This document shows positions 11,714-25,884 of a stretch of DNA of 64,000 bases, one piece after another. The notes beneath the pieces were generated by a model. That model had not been told where the DNA came from. It made no database searches and was given only the letters and a program-made list of their open reading frames with translations. The stretch spans positions 34,167,175-34,231,174 of the forward strand of contig RSEF01000005.1 of assembly GCA_003993805.1 (NCBI GenBank), in the 5' to 3' direction. Made by a program: the position numbers and the translations under genes. Position 1 is the stretch's first letter, and each line of letters starts with the position of its first letter. This DNA comes from Himantopus leucocephalus. Taxonomy: Eukaryota; Chordata; Aves; Charadriiformes; Recurvirostridae.

Positions 11714-14700
11714 TTGAATTAGAGTAACTAAGAGACATAATAGTACCTAAGTCTTTAGTTACAACACGGTAACTGGCTGTCTTCCAATGTTACAGCTTTC
11801 CAGTTACACCAGTTCAAATCTGGGATACAAAACCAGTTTTATTTTCTCTGCATAAGAAGCCTTCAGTACAATGAAACATTATCAGTAGCTACTACTGTGG
11901 GAATGACAAAGCCAATACAGTGCTGTTGGGGAAATACTCCCATTACAAATATATTAATACTATAAAAATTCAATAAAAAAATATATATGACAAGAAGTAC
12001 CTGCTGATATGCTCATTTCAGACTTAGTACCATCACATTTAAAATCTAGATAAAATTCAAGCACATCTGGAGAACTATAGCATTAGTCAATTTTGAAATT
12101 CTCTGATACCCAGTTCAATAAAGTGTACAACAGCTCAACTCAAAAGGTTTAAATACGAATCACTTACTAAAAATTGTCTTTGCATCAAAGTTGATTTCGT
12201 ACCTTTGGTAGGATCAAAAATAAAACCCAGAAGTAGAGAGTTTGAGGAAAAAGACATCCTGCATTGCAGGCTTACCCTATCCAATGATAATAAAAAGCTT
12301 AACTGCAGGCATGTGCATACAACTTGGCTGCCTATAGCTGGGGTTATGAGAATAACTGTATGACAAAGCTCCGAGAAGGCTACTGGAGAAGAGTCATCAC
12401 TTCTATGACCTTGACACTGGTTGGTCCCACAACTTCTATACAATTTAGTGATGTGCGAGAACAGATGATGGTGCAATACATAGAAATGGCAGCATTTAAA
12501 ATTCATAGTAGCATAAGGCCATTACTTTTCCCACTGGGCCACTTGAACTTTAATAATGTCTGACCTAGTTGGCCAATAAGTTCTAGCAGCAGACAGAGGA
12601 AAATTGCCAGTATTAGATACTGTTTGAATGATTTTTCATTTAGAAAGACTTAGATGTTCCTTTAAGAACAGGGCACCAATTCTTCCTGTAAAGACCTCAT
12701 TTTTTGGTGTCTGTTTTAACGGCCAATATATTCTAAAACAACTGCAGACTATGAACAATCTGAATCAGACATGAAAAAAATGAAATGCAGAGGTAAATAC
12801 ATATTATCAATACAGGCTATGATCACAAAATAAGACTAGCTCTTCGCAGAGATAAATTCCACCTTCTTTCACCCACACCACAAAAGTCTAACTTTCAACA
12901 GCATAATACAAGTGTAACACAAAATATGCCATATTCAAATGATTACAAAGTATTTCTGATCAGGCCCTCAAATTGAAAAGAGAAGTCAGAATAAAGACAC
13001 ACAATTTTTCCGTTCACAGATATATGCTTACGATGAGAACAACAACATTATGCTTTAACAGTGGGTAAACATTGACATATATTATGGTTAAAAATGGAAC
13101 TCTGAAAACACAGGCACAGAAGAGTGGTATTTCCAAATGAAAAGAAACTACTTTTTGGTCTTACTATCTTAGTAAGCAAGTACGGAAAATAGATAGTAAT
13201 TTGCCTGAGATATTGTTCTGATATCTTTTATTTCCAGAGTTAAACCACACAGTGCTTGTTGCATGAATGTTTGAAACCTACTTAAACGCCAAACCCACAC
13301 AGAGACCTCTGTGAGTAAATACTTTCGCTAATGTTTCAAATAAAGTCTCTTCCATAAAAACATAAAACTATTTTGTAAGGTTCCATTTTCAAGCTGAAAA
13401 ATATTTTCAGATGCAATACAGAACCAAAATATATTCACAACACAGGTTTAAAAAATACAATGTCAGTGCTGAAACATGAAATTAAAGTTCTCAAATATTC
13501 TGACATCACACTTCAATGACTATTGAATCTTTTCACCCTAGATATACCAGAACTTCTCTGGTACCCTTTGATCACCAAGTCAGGGAGTCCACTGATAAAC
13601 TGATAGGAGTCAAATAGGGTATGCCTCCAACATATGCCTTGTCCTCCACATCTCCATCTCCTGGTACTGTCTGAAATTCTCCTTTTAACTCTAACAATAA
13701 AATTTATCAGAAAATTAAATAAAATAAAAGCTTGAGACTAACATAAGTAGATGACTTGCTAAGTCCCTGTCCTCAACTACTCCAAGTTACTTAGCAAGAA
13801 GAAAAGTTTCTTAATATCCAAGAATCAGTGAACATATCCCAAAGTAGAGGCATACAGCAGCACACCAGAGACTGAGAGAAAAAAGCAAAATCTCTGCAAA
13901 TTCCTTGCTTGCACTTAACTGTATATCTTCCACACTTTAGTTCAATTTACTTCATTTAAGACTATATGGAAAACATGTTTGCAAGCTTGAATTTTTTCTC
14001 TTAGTACCACAATCTAAATGTTGAATCGCTAGACAAAAATACACAGAAGTTATAGTTATCTTATGCCAGTTGTGCAAAGAAAGATGCTCCTAGGCTGCAA
14101 CAGCAATGGACCTCAACAAGCAGTTAAGGCAACGAAGCTACAATTTAAAACACAGATTTACCCCTTCCCTTTCCTATCGGCCCTCTTGATAGGGCTAATG
14201 TCCATACGTTGAAAAAACATTCACTTAGTAGGTTATTACTGGAAAGAAATTTTTGATATATTCATTTTGTGTTCATCTTCCTCACTTTGTCTGGATAACT
14301 GTATCGGGCTGCTTCCCCATCCCACCAGGAAAAGAATCAGATTATAGAATACCTTGTCAAGAGAAGTTTTTCAGACGCCAGTATTAAATTTCCCAATTGT
14401 GGAGAAAGGGGAAAATCATTCTACTTCACACTTTTTTTCTTCAGACCTATATTGTCCTGTATAAACTAGATGTTGAAATTTAATTTTAGAAAACTATTTT
14501 ATGAGTGAATGGCAATTTGAAGCTAATTAGACTGTTCATTTTACATTAAAAAATTACACTGTATGTAAAAAGCATATCTGTGCCAATTTGAAACTAAATA
14601 AATCCCCAAACACCCTTAAACAATTTGCTCCTAAAAATATATAATCAAATTTAGAAAACTATAAATTATATTTAAATTTATTATTTACAAGCAATTAATT

Positions 14701-16829
14701 ACGAAGACAGCCAGGTGGCTTTCATTACATAAATTACTGTTAATGACACTTGCCTCATGCTGCTACTGTATTTAGCATTTGCATGCATCACATGTCAAGC
14801 ACACACACTGTTGCATAGCTATCTCCAGGGTAAAAAGTGTACACCTTAAGTCAAAAAAGCTTCCAGTAATCCAACCAAAATTGTTAATTCCTTAAACAAG
14901 TCAGAATCTTATTAATGTTTCCCATACAGGATATAATTTAAAGAATTTTAGCTCTATCAAACATGGATGATACAGAAGAGTAGTTTTAAGTAAATTCCAA
15001 TTTTGTGAATGATACAGATTTGAGGCAAGAAATTAATCCATTTATAGCTAGTCCCCTTGAGATTTTTAGTCTTAAGCCCTAAACAGTGTTTATCATTTAA
15101 AAGTTTATAATTTTAAAGCTACTGTAATTAGAAAACATAACAAAAGGAAAAAACGATAATAATTCTTGTCTGTCTACCTAGCCGACTGTACAGTACTTTG
15201 CCTTGTATCTGTAAGTTATTGTACCATATATGTAGATATTTACAAAGTCTACTTTCAGCCCCAGGGGTACAGCTTACTGTGCTATATAGGGAATAAACTA
15301 ATTTAATCCACTACTTACTTCCCATTGCAAAGATGGCAGACACGCACTAAGAAGGAGACCCAGCTGTCCCTTTTTACTAGTGTCTTCCAGCATGCTTTTA
15401 AAATGCTGTCTACCTACAACTGGCAGGCAATATGAAGGGAACATCTGACAAAAGGTGATCACAGTATTACGTTATTCTGTCCTAAAACTTCTCCAACCTT
15501 CTTTTCCAGTCCTACCAATGGGATTTTCCTTTCCGTTCCTCCTCTTTCCAGACGATTTATTTTTTGGTGTTCTTTGCACTGCTCTGAAAATCCGTACAAT
15601 GACTATATGCCTTGCTTCCTGCAGTGCTGTAGAAAAGGTTGGGTTTCCAGGAGAATTCTTATTCCATGCGCTAACTGAACAGAATCGTCTCTGATGTAAA
15701 CAGTGAATAGGTTCACCATATAGCACCACCTTCACTAAGCACCAACATTTGACCAGTCTTGGTAAAATGGGCCCAGAGGCCTTGGTAAATAAATGTGGAA
15801 GCTAAGGAAGAAGCAAAACTAGTCCAACAACAAACATTTGTTCTATGTTAAAATAAACTGAAGATGAACTCAACATGCATCAAGTAATATGGCATGACTC
15901 ACTGACACTACTTAAATTTCTGGGAGTTGTCAAAAACATAATAAAAATATACATTGTCATCTTTAGATTAAGCATATAAGGACTAGACTTTACAAAAAAT
16001 AAAATCTATGAGAAGGGGGTAACTAAACTTCACTGGAATTCAGTGAAATTTGACTGTTGACATCTTTCAGGCAGCTTTCAAAAAGGCCTCACACAAAACA
16101 TCCCAACCCTATCCTCTCCCATTTTAAAGTCTTAATATATTATAGAAAAGCAGCAAAGGCCACAGAGCCTTTTCCTCCTCCAGATTATTTTTAATTTGTT
16201 CTTCACATGCAAATATCAGGTCTTTGTATGTTACCTAACTTCTAAGAGAGGCAAATTAGCAGAACTAGAACATCAGAAAACAGTGGAAATTGAGAAGATG
16301 GGAGAAAAAAAATCTTCAGAACAGGACTGTTTTCATTTCTGCATGTTAGTCAGTAACTAACAATTTCCCTGATACATTCTTATAAAAAAGTGTGTGTTCT
16401 TACAAAAGTCAGTCACTCCCTTCCCTTTCAACTAAAGGGTATATGAACATGTTTTCCAATCAAAAATAGGCATGTCGAGACCTAGTTTATAGAAACCAAA
16501 AGATTTAGAGGTAAGAAGGGGACTAAGCCATAAATTAATACTAATTTGGGGTGGATATCCTTTCTTTTCAAACTTCTCCTTTTAAGAATAAGTAAAAGTT
16601 TCTCCTATCAACTTTCATTTAGAAGTAATTTCTCCTTCCCCACAACAGTTAAGCTTTAAGGCCAAAAATGGAAAAAATGGTATGAATGTAACTTTTAGCC
16701 CAGCAGATATGCAAATACGTTTTCCTCCCAGTACCCCAAAGTATTTTGTTAACGCACCACTTTCCACTAAACCAACCGCAAACAAGTCTTTAACTTAAAG
16801 TTATGCCTGCTCATATGTAATCTGTTACC

Positions 16830-16852
16830 NAAAAAAAAAAAAAAAAAAAAAA
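16830..16852 (+). repeat. Unresolved base followed by A22 homopolymer
   Basis: A single N at 16830 precedes 22 A residues. It most likely marks an uncertain homopolymer length in the assembly. No retroposed gene is recognisable upstream of the A run. Confidence 0.85.
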
Positions 16853-19800
16853 GGCAGAAGGCCTCTCTAGCCACCTAATCACCATATCAATGACACATGC
16901 CACAACAGAGAAGCACTAGTTTATTTGATTGATCATGGTAGATAAACTCCAAATAACAGAGAAATTAACAAATGCTTGACATTTGCTCAACATCCATTAT
17001 TCTGACACTGCTTTCAGGATTTCAAAGCCTGGGAGTATGCTTAATCAACATTCATATTCCCTAGTGAGCTACAGGCACCATATTGCGCCCCGCCTTAGTA
17101 CTGATGAAAACTGCATATTGGCCATTTCCAAAATGTTCTGGGACTCCACACAGGGCCCCTTCTCTCCCTTGTTCCTGTTCTGCAGTTTTCTTTTAAACAC
17201 TTCCAAGACAAAAGCATCTGCCAGTTTTTCTCTCTGGGGATGTATGCAAAATGAACTTAACAGTTTTAAGGCAGAAGAAACCCTCACATCTAAATTCATT
17301 CATAGGACAGAAAAGGGCCTAAGAGGCCTCTCCAGGGACAAAACCCTGCTGAAATTTTCCCCGACAACAGTGGGAGCTTTATAAAATCTAAGTCCAGACA
17401 ATTTCCAATTCAAATGCCCAGCATAGCATGACCTTTGTCAGATCTATGAGCCCTAGATGCACCCACTATTTTTTTATTCTAACCAGCACAGACATTAGAC
17501 AGGGCACTACTGCTAAGCAGGAGGTTGAATATTTGCATGCTCTTCTATTGTGAAAATGTAACAGTGACAGCACTGTGTCGAATTCTTTTCCCCCTAGAAC
17601 TTTAACTCCATAGGAGAGGCATAGCTGACAGATGACTCTCCCAACATCTGTGTTATGTACACCGCACAGCTGAGGAACCTTGGATCACTGTCACGGCTTC
17701 TTGGAGATGACCTACACCTTCCTTATATATCTACTCGTGATCAAAAAAGTAAAATAAAAATTTGAAAATGCCATTTTTTTAAATGAAAAGTAAATATGGC
17801 AAGAAAGATTAACATAATTTAGTCATTAAGCTGTTCACATAGCAGCTCACCATATGTTGTATAAATGTCCTATACAAAATAATTCATCAGACCTGACACG
17901 TTGCACATCATATTGTATTATTTAATATGCTTACTAAAATTTCATGGATCAAGCGCCACTTCTGAAAGCATACAGAAAGCCCTAGAAAATATTTCTTCAT
18001 CTTCCATGATTTATTTTGATTACCTTTTACAGCTACATGACAAAGTGGAACTTGCAAAATTATGAGGTTAAGGTTTACACAGCTATTGCTTCGTATACTA
18101 AAATATAACAAATGGCTCCATGTCTATATACCATTTTACTTGCATTTAATATTCAGAAACACATTAAACTAAGCACATTGCTTTCCACTGCATATTTTAA
18201 TAATTTTAACTGGTTATTTCAGTAAACATCCTGATCCACTAATGCAAAGTTCCACTGATAGAGATATATATCTCCTCGATAAAGGGACTAGAGAGCTAAG
18301 AATTAAAAAATAAACTAAAGCAGACAATTAGCATGTGATACGTGTTGACCACCCCAAACCTGTCTACACAGAAATACAGTAATTTCTACACAGTAGCTGA
18401 AACATTTGAATAATATTTTTAAATTATTGAGATTTAAAATGTTAGAATGGCAAGCACCTACGCCCAGATAAATGGACAAAATTCTCTATCCAGAAACCTC
18501 AAAACCACAAAAATAATCATATATAAGAATGATCACCTGTCACTGGCGAGGTCTGTGTCTAAATAGTAAATTAATACAAAAAGTGTAAGCAGGGCGTTTG
18601 TGGATAATAGTTGTTGAGTAACCAACGGGATTTGTTTGGAAAAAAACCCCTCCACACTTAAAGGACATATGAAACAGATAGATATAGCTAGAAAAATATT
18701 TAGACTGAAACCATGCATTTATTCTATAAAGGACCATTTCCTTTTTCTCTCTAAGACCACTGGTGTCAAAGGAACACACTACAAATGAGACAAAAAATGT
18801 AGTCTGACTTCTCTTTATGGTCAATAATTAAATTCTCCTGTTTCTAGTAACAGGATAAAAGAAAACATATTCCTGAGTCAGATAACTCGTTGCAATGAGG
18901 TCATTAAACACTGTATTTGGAATGGAACTTGCTTGGCCTATTGGAGTACCTGCCAACTGGTCAAAACAAATCTTCCTTTTTAAGCTCTGTAAGAACCCGA
19001 AATCTAGCTTATGGGTTATTTTTATCTTTTTATCTTGGGTATACAAAATATAATGCGCTTGTCTAGAAAGACACATTGCTCAGCTGTGTTGAAAACTGAA
19101 GGACAGCTGCACTGACAACATGCGTTTTATATTAATGCTGGAAATGGCTACGTTCAGTAGCTTCTTCATTTGTAGGAACCTACACTCACTCTCTGGCTAT
19201 TAGTTATCGTACTTTGCACCAGTTGTAGCCTCATAGTACTCATCTGCATTCCACAGAAGTGCAATAAAGAACCGGACATTACCAGTATCAATAGTGGACT
19301 GATGAAAGTTCTGCCATCTCCTAGCCAACCACAAATGGCAACAGAGATACATGGTGTCGGTACTGCTCTTCTGGGTCCCCAATAAGAATGAGGAACTCCA
19401 AAAGACCCTTTATATCAATTCAGTCACAGAAGTGAGTATTACCTCTATTTTGGTTATAGTTTTTATGTTGTCTTTGAAATGGTTTCAGACAGGCTGCATT
19501 ACACAAGAGACTACCTTTGCTATCACATGGGTCTTACTTGAATAAATATTTGACAACGTTCTGCTTTCTGTGGAAGAATAATGTGTGCTATCTTAGGACA
19601 TTTTTATTCAGTGTCGAAGCTTCTGGAGGTATCTGGGAATCAATACTACCGAATGCTTCCAAGACCTTGCAGGCCTAGATACAGATATGCAAACAGAGGA
19701 CGTTCACACAAAGCATAAAGTCCTCTTCAGCACCACATTGTGACCTGAAGCCATGTTGCCAGTTTGGATGGACAGCAACACTTGCTTAAATATCCTATTC

Positions 19801-22800
19801 AGATGAGAAGGATAAAGCAGGGAACTGAAGTTCAAGAATTCTCCAGCAAAAAAGCAATGAGACTATCACTAGCAATCAAGCTACTGGATATCCTGGAGCG
19901 TGCACTGGAAGGGATAGTGTACCCCATTCACATCACTACCTCATTCAAAATACTACGGACACTAGAATTTAAAAAAACATGTACGAAAAGAAACTCTAAG
20001 ACAGATAAAAATGCTTTAGTTGCTGACAAAACAAAAGTTTTCAACCTAAGGGGTTCACAAACCAAAATGTTTTTCCCACAACAGGCGTAGATTCCTGTTT
20101 GGCAAATTCAAGCCTCCTGACAAGAAGTTCATTTACTTTGAATTCTTCATTTGAAGTCCATGGACAACAAGGACTCCATGAAATACAAGTTGAAAACTAA
20201 TGATAGAGCGTGAAATCTTAGCATGCCAATGGGAGTTTGAAATCTACTTGTATGGTACCAATTAGTCAAACAAACAAATGAACAAGGCTTTTAACCAGCA
20301 CTGGATCTGAAGAAAACAGAGCAGTATTTTTCCACTCCTTTTCCAATGCTGTTGGTTTTTTCGGTAACAATACTCCATTAAGCTTGTCTTAGAAGACAAT
20401 TTTAGTAGGATCGGTTACTGTATTCCATATTCTTACAGAAATTAATCCTTACCATTATTTCACTCAGTTTGAAGTATAATACAAGCTTCTGAGACTTTCA
20501 CATTGCAAAGAGATATAGTATTTTCACCAGGAACTTAAAGGAATAAACAATTAAAAAATGACTCTCATAGAAGCGTATATGTTATTTTATTAAGTGATGT
20601 GATAAGCTTAGGGGCATATATCAGGACCAAAATGGTTGTAGTCATTAATTTAAGTAATAAATCATAGGTCCTGCCAACAATGACAGCAAACAGATGCTAA
20701 CAAGAAAATGTATTATTTAATATTGTCATGTGTTATAAAAATGTAAGTGTTTAGGACACGTCTTAAATTTTTATAATAATATGCATTTAATACATTACTG
20801 TTTTGACACATACAAGAATCAAATTTATAGGTCTCATTCGGCCCTTGCTTTCTCTTCTGTGAACACAGAATGGATTCCTGAGGGAAAAAAAGCTCAAGAA
20901 GTGAATGTTTCAAATAGATGTTTGCAACAAAATCGAGTTGTTTGTCTTGCTGTCTTGAAGTAAATATCATAAGCACTGAATCTCGTTAGAAAATGAAAAC
21001 CAACATATTTGCCTTCATGTAAACAGTAGTTTCCCCTGAAAGTTCCCAGGAAATTCAAACTATGAAGTTTATCTATATATATGGACAGCAAAAGATCTTA
21101 TAATTTGCTACAAAGTTAAAAAAAATAATTCCATATAATCCTCACAAAGCAGAATGTCAGTATTGAATAACTCTCAATAAGCCTGCTAAGTTTTAAAAAT
21201 AGCAGAAGTTTTATTTTCCATTGTGTCTTATTATTTGTTTCCTATATCAGTTTAAATAATACCATGGAACGCTACAATGATTTTCACCAACTGCATCCCT
21301 CACAAAAATGCCAAAACCAAATCTATGTTAGTTATTAAAAACACGACCTATTCCATTCCTTCCATTCATAGCCACTCTCTTCTCCGGACTCTGAAAGCTG
21401 GAACAGAACGATGATCTGATTCAAGTACTGACATCTGAAAGTGTAGGAAACGCAATTATGCCTTTTGGCAAGCCCAGCCACACTAAACAGAACCACTGTG
21501 CATACACCTTTTCCAGCGCTGCATCTCTGCTGCTGTACAGCCTGCTGCATAAGGTCCCTCTGCAGGAGGGTCAATTGTTTCTAAGAAGATCACTGCTTTT
21601 TCCAAACATTTTTGTTTTGCTTTAAGGAAACTGTTTGCATAATAACACTGCTGTTTGCATTCTGTTTCACTTTCATTTTCAATCAACTCCTCCAGGTATC
21701 AGCACAGTTCCTTTCTTGGAAGTGCTTCGCTCAATGCTTTAAAACACTTGAGGAAGCAGTGATCAGAGTATGGAAACTAAATTTTCTTCATTAAATCTAC
21801 TGAAGCAGATATTAAAAATGCATTTAATATACTGGGGATGGCTGGTGGGCATCACTGACTGTGACAGGCCAGTTACTGATGAGCTGCTGTCAGACGGCCT
21901 TCTCAGCAGGGATCTGTGTCTAAGGCTGCTGAAGGACAGCAATATCTTCCCTTGTGTGTAAGCTCTATTCATCTCCCAAGTATTTACTAAATCACAGACC
22001 TCTGCACACAAACCCAGCGTTTCAGCGCATGCTAACAAATGATGGATGGCCTAGTCAATTCGTTATGTCCTGAAAGCGTGATTTCCTGCCATTCCAATCA
22101 TCAAACCTCTAGAGCCTTCAGAGCTGATCAGTCCTGGAGAATATATTTTGCAGGCTCTATTAAAGGAGTAGAGGTTCTTTCCATTAGTCTCAAACTTTTT
22201 TTTTTTCCCTGGCTGATTTAAAGAGAACTCCCTCCTTCCCCCTCCTTCCAACAGCACCACCGCTACCACTCTTATCCGTGTAAGGTATTCAGGGCATGTA
22301 CTGTTAGCATGTTAGTAAAATAGCACTCCTAGAACACCAGCCAGTTAAAAAGACAGATTTTGTTTGTGACTACTATAAAACACGACAATCTTTTATTTAA
22401 ATTCATCTATACGTCTTTATTATGTAACCTAGACAACCCCCAAAACATTTTGTAACTTAGCTTCTTTGATCAAATACCTTTTACAGCAAGGGAGTGCTCA
22501 AAAGGACCCGTTTTCTTTGTATTTGCCTAGTGAAACATATCGGAGCTCTCTTAATTGTGTTTCTCCTAAAAGCATAAGCCACTTAGGAATAAAGTTCCGA
22601 TGTTCCGAAGACAGGTTAGCTGTCAAAGAAATAAAGCTTCTACATTTCACCCTTTTCATAGCAAGGCAATATACTTGACAGTCTTTCTTCTACATGCTAG
22701 AGGAGAAATTTTATTTAGCTTACCTATTCAATGATCTATAGGAGAGGAATATACGTACCTCACACTCCTTATTCTGAAACACTGAGCTTCAAACGAATTA

Positions 22801-23710
22801 GTCTACAGCTGCTGAAGTTAGCTGTCTACTGTGCAGCGCGGTTTTTGAGGGTAGTGTAACAGATACGAGTAAACTTTTGGTAAATAAGCATTTGGTTACT
22901 CTGAAATGCAAAGACCTTGGATTTCTTTGCTTGCTAGGTGTGATCCAGCCATAGCCAGCACAAACCAATCCACGTTGCCCTATCGTTCACCTCAACCTTG
23001 ACCTGGAGATTAAACTCACTTTTATTGCACACAAAGGTCATCTGTGTTAGGTCAAAATTCAAAGTCCCTTGTCAGCTAAGGTTGATATATTCCAACCTTT
23101 CCTACTCTAATGCATCAAATTTTTCATGGTGAGGTCATATTCAGCAGACAGTGTATTCAGCAATTTATCGTGCCATTGTAATATAGCCCAGAATATGATG
23201 GTCCAAAAAACAACGCATGAATAAAATATTTTCCCCTCTGATGTAGCAGATCCTCTCTGCTCATAAAACTCTAGGCTAGACTCGTTTGCAGGCTTCAGAA
23301 GAATAATACAGTATGGAACTGTTTCTGAAATACAATTAAGAATTACCATGTTTATCATCATTGTCCTTAAGTACAAGCAACATGAATATAATGGTATCCT
23401 AAAATCCACAAGTCAATTAAAATGCACATATGGTCAGTGTTAAAACTTCCACTTCATCCTTCCTTAACAACCACCATAATCTGGCCCTTAAATCTACAGA
23501 CATCTGTTGGTCTGCCTGATGACACCAAGCTTGCTTTAGAATGAAATACTTAGAAAAAACAGTGCTACAAGACTTATATTCTTATCCTCCTGGTGATTAT
23601 CACAACCATGGAATTTGTGAAGTGGCAAAAAGTACAACCAAATTAAACTTCATGAAGCAACACAGCAATGTACACCAAGACAACTCATCCAGCTTTGACA
23701 TATAAAAGGA

Positions 23711-23982
23711 TTTTCTTTCTCTTTCTTTTCCTTTCTTCCTCCCCTTCTTTCCCTTTCTTTTTCCTTTCCCTTCCTTTTTATCTTTTCCCTTCCTTTTCTC
23801 TTTTCCTGTTTTATTTTCCTTTTTTCCATTCCTTTTCTCTCTTTTTCTCCCTTTTTAATTTTTTTCTCTCCCTTTGTTCCTCTTGTATTTTCTCTTTTCC
23901 CTCATCTAGATTTTTCTCTTTTTTATTTTTTTCCTTTTTTTCTGTCCCTTTTCCTTTTTTCTTTTTCCTCTTTCTTTTCTTC
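23711..23982. repeat. Polypyrimidine tract (about 270 bp)
   Basis: Long run of C and T on the plus strand made of varied TTTCC, TTTCT and CCTT units, with only occasional purines. The translated frame through it (23668-24054) is low-complexity Phe/Ser/Leu and is not a gene. On the CDIN1 sense strand this is a polypurine run, with potential for triplex (H-DNA) formation. Confidence 0.9.
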
Positions 23983-25825
23983 TGTATTAAACAAGAGCAC
24001 CTAACACAAAGCTACAACAGACTCAGAATGCATTTTCAAATTATAGGGAACTAATTTCCACGTCTGCTTTAAGAGGCCCCCTCCAATCATTGTATTTCAC
24101 CATCAAATCTTCAAAGGATATAGGATTGGCTTCTAAGTGGTTTGTATAAATTCCTCAAGGCCAAAAAGGCTTTCCCTGTACTCAGCCAAAATGAATTTCA
24201 CAAGTGTAATAAGTCCTGTTCTGTGTGATTTTTTTTTATAGAATGAATTGTCCTCCCATATGGTAGCACTTCCCGTATTAGAAGGGGAAAAGGTTAAAAG
24301 AGAAGGAAGAGTCTTATCAATACTCAAGAATGCAGAAAGTACAACCTTAATTTTGGCTGCATATTTCAAGCAAAATTTCAAGACTAACCTTTAAAGTAAC
24401 TCTACATTTTGCTACAATGGACAACATATGTGGGAATGCTTGTAAGGAAGAGGAGGATTACACTTACAAATTTGTAACAGAAAACTACAATGGACTTCCC
24501 TCAAAATCAACTTTCATGTTCACACATGCTTATACATGTCAGCTACTTTTTAGTTAATAGACAACATGCAAACAACTCCAAAAAACCCTTTTCCATCTCT
24601 TTCCAAACAAATCTGGAAGGCACCCATGTCCTGAAGACTTAGAATTTACACATGGCAATGTCAGAATTTTCTGTCTGTTGGTACTGGAGAGCCCCAAAAC
24701 TGAGCAAAACTATGTTTTCTATTCTACTCTCAAAGCTTCCACTGCTATCAATAGCTAGCTTTTAAATAAGTATCTTACATTTAATCTAATGAATAATGGA
24801 GGAGACAAAGTTCTTCTAAGTTATATGCTGACTTAGTTAATTTCTGTCATGCAATACCTTGTATTACGGGGAGGATTAGTATCCTTCCTATTCAGGGTCA
24901 TAGCATAAGCAAACAGGTTTTTAGCAAGACATACCAAATCCAACCAGTTACAAGTTCTTTAAGGCTTGTTCACTGGCATTTAAGTGAAAAGAGAAAACAT
25001 GTACCACCCTCTGGTTTAGCCTATCAAAGCTTACAGGGAATTTCCTACCAAGGGTTCAAATAGCAAGAACATCTTTCCAAAGGGAACAATATCAGTTCAG
25101 AGCTCGCATAATTACTTTGTATAGTAAAGTTTTATTTCATTTTAAGATTATTTTGAAGATGCTACATTTCTTGTTGGTCATTTCTAAGAACTTGTATATT
25201 GTTAATTTTGAAATAATGAGCCAAGACCACTTTCTTTTCTCTCATGAGCTGGTCTACTGAAATGTGGTTTATATAGGCGGAGCATGAATTTACTTCATTG
25301 TTAAGTAGTGTGTATACAGAAAAGCAGAGGGAGCTTAAAATCTGCCTTTATACTTTCTTGTTTTGTAAAAGAAGTAACTTTCTAGCGCTCATAGGCACAA
25401 AGGCAACTTTCTAAATGAGATTTGCTAGATCGGTGTTTGCAAAGTAAAGAAAAACAGCCTAGTTCCTCTGCTTTCCAAAAGAATTAACCAACTATTCAGA
25501 AGAGCAGGGAGAGCAGGAGAATTTAAAAGAGTTATGTCAGTTTTGCTATGAGGAGAGCCCTTCTAGGCAGAGGAGAGTGCAACTGAAGTGTCACACACCA
25601 GTAGGCTGTCTGCTTGTAGATAAGATTTACCTGTGCTTGAGTCCTGAGCCCAGAGCTCTGAAAGCCATGTAGACAGGTAGCTTCCCTCTGCTCTTAAACT
25701 TCATTGCCTGCCCTCCTTCCTGGGTAACAGCACCTCAAAGGAGCACTGGAGCAGAGGACAGAGGATTCTCCTTCCACCTTGACTCGATCTCCAGGCTCCA
25801 TTAGAAGCAGGTACCAGAATACAGA

Positions 25826-25884
25826 AATGGAAAGAAAGAAAGAAAAAAAAAAAAGTAAAAGAAGAGGGAGATGAAAGAGAGGAG
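25826..25884. repeat. Purine-rich GAAA/A tract
   Basis: GAAA repeats run into a 12-A stretch and then AG-rich sequence on the plus strand. It is a simple repeat. Confidence 0.75.

Noticed and set aside
12135..12506. 123-codon minus-strand open frame
   Set aside because: No similarity to a known family, and overlapped by another random frame; within expectation for 64 kb of DNA.
23668..24054. 128-codon plus-strand open frame
   Set aside because: It is a translation of the polypyrimidine tract; pure Phe/Ser/Leu low complexity.
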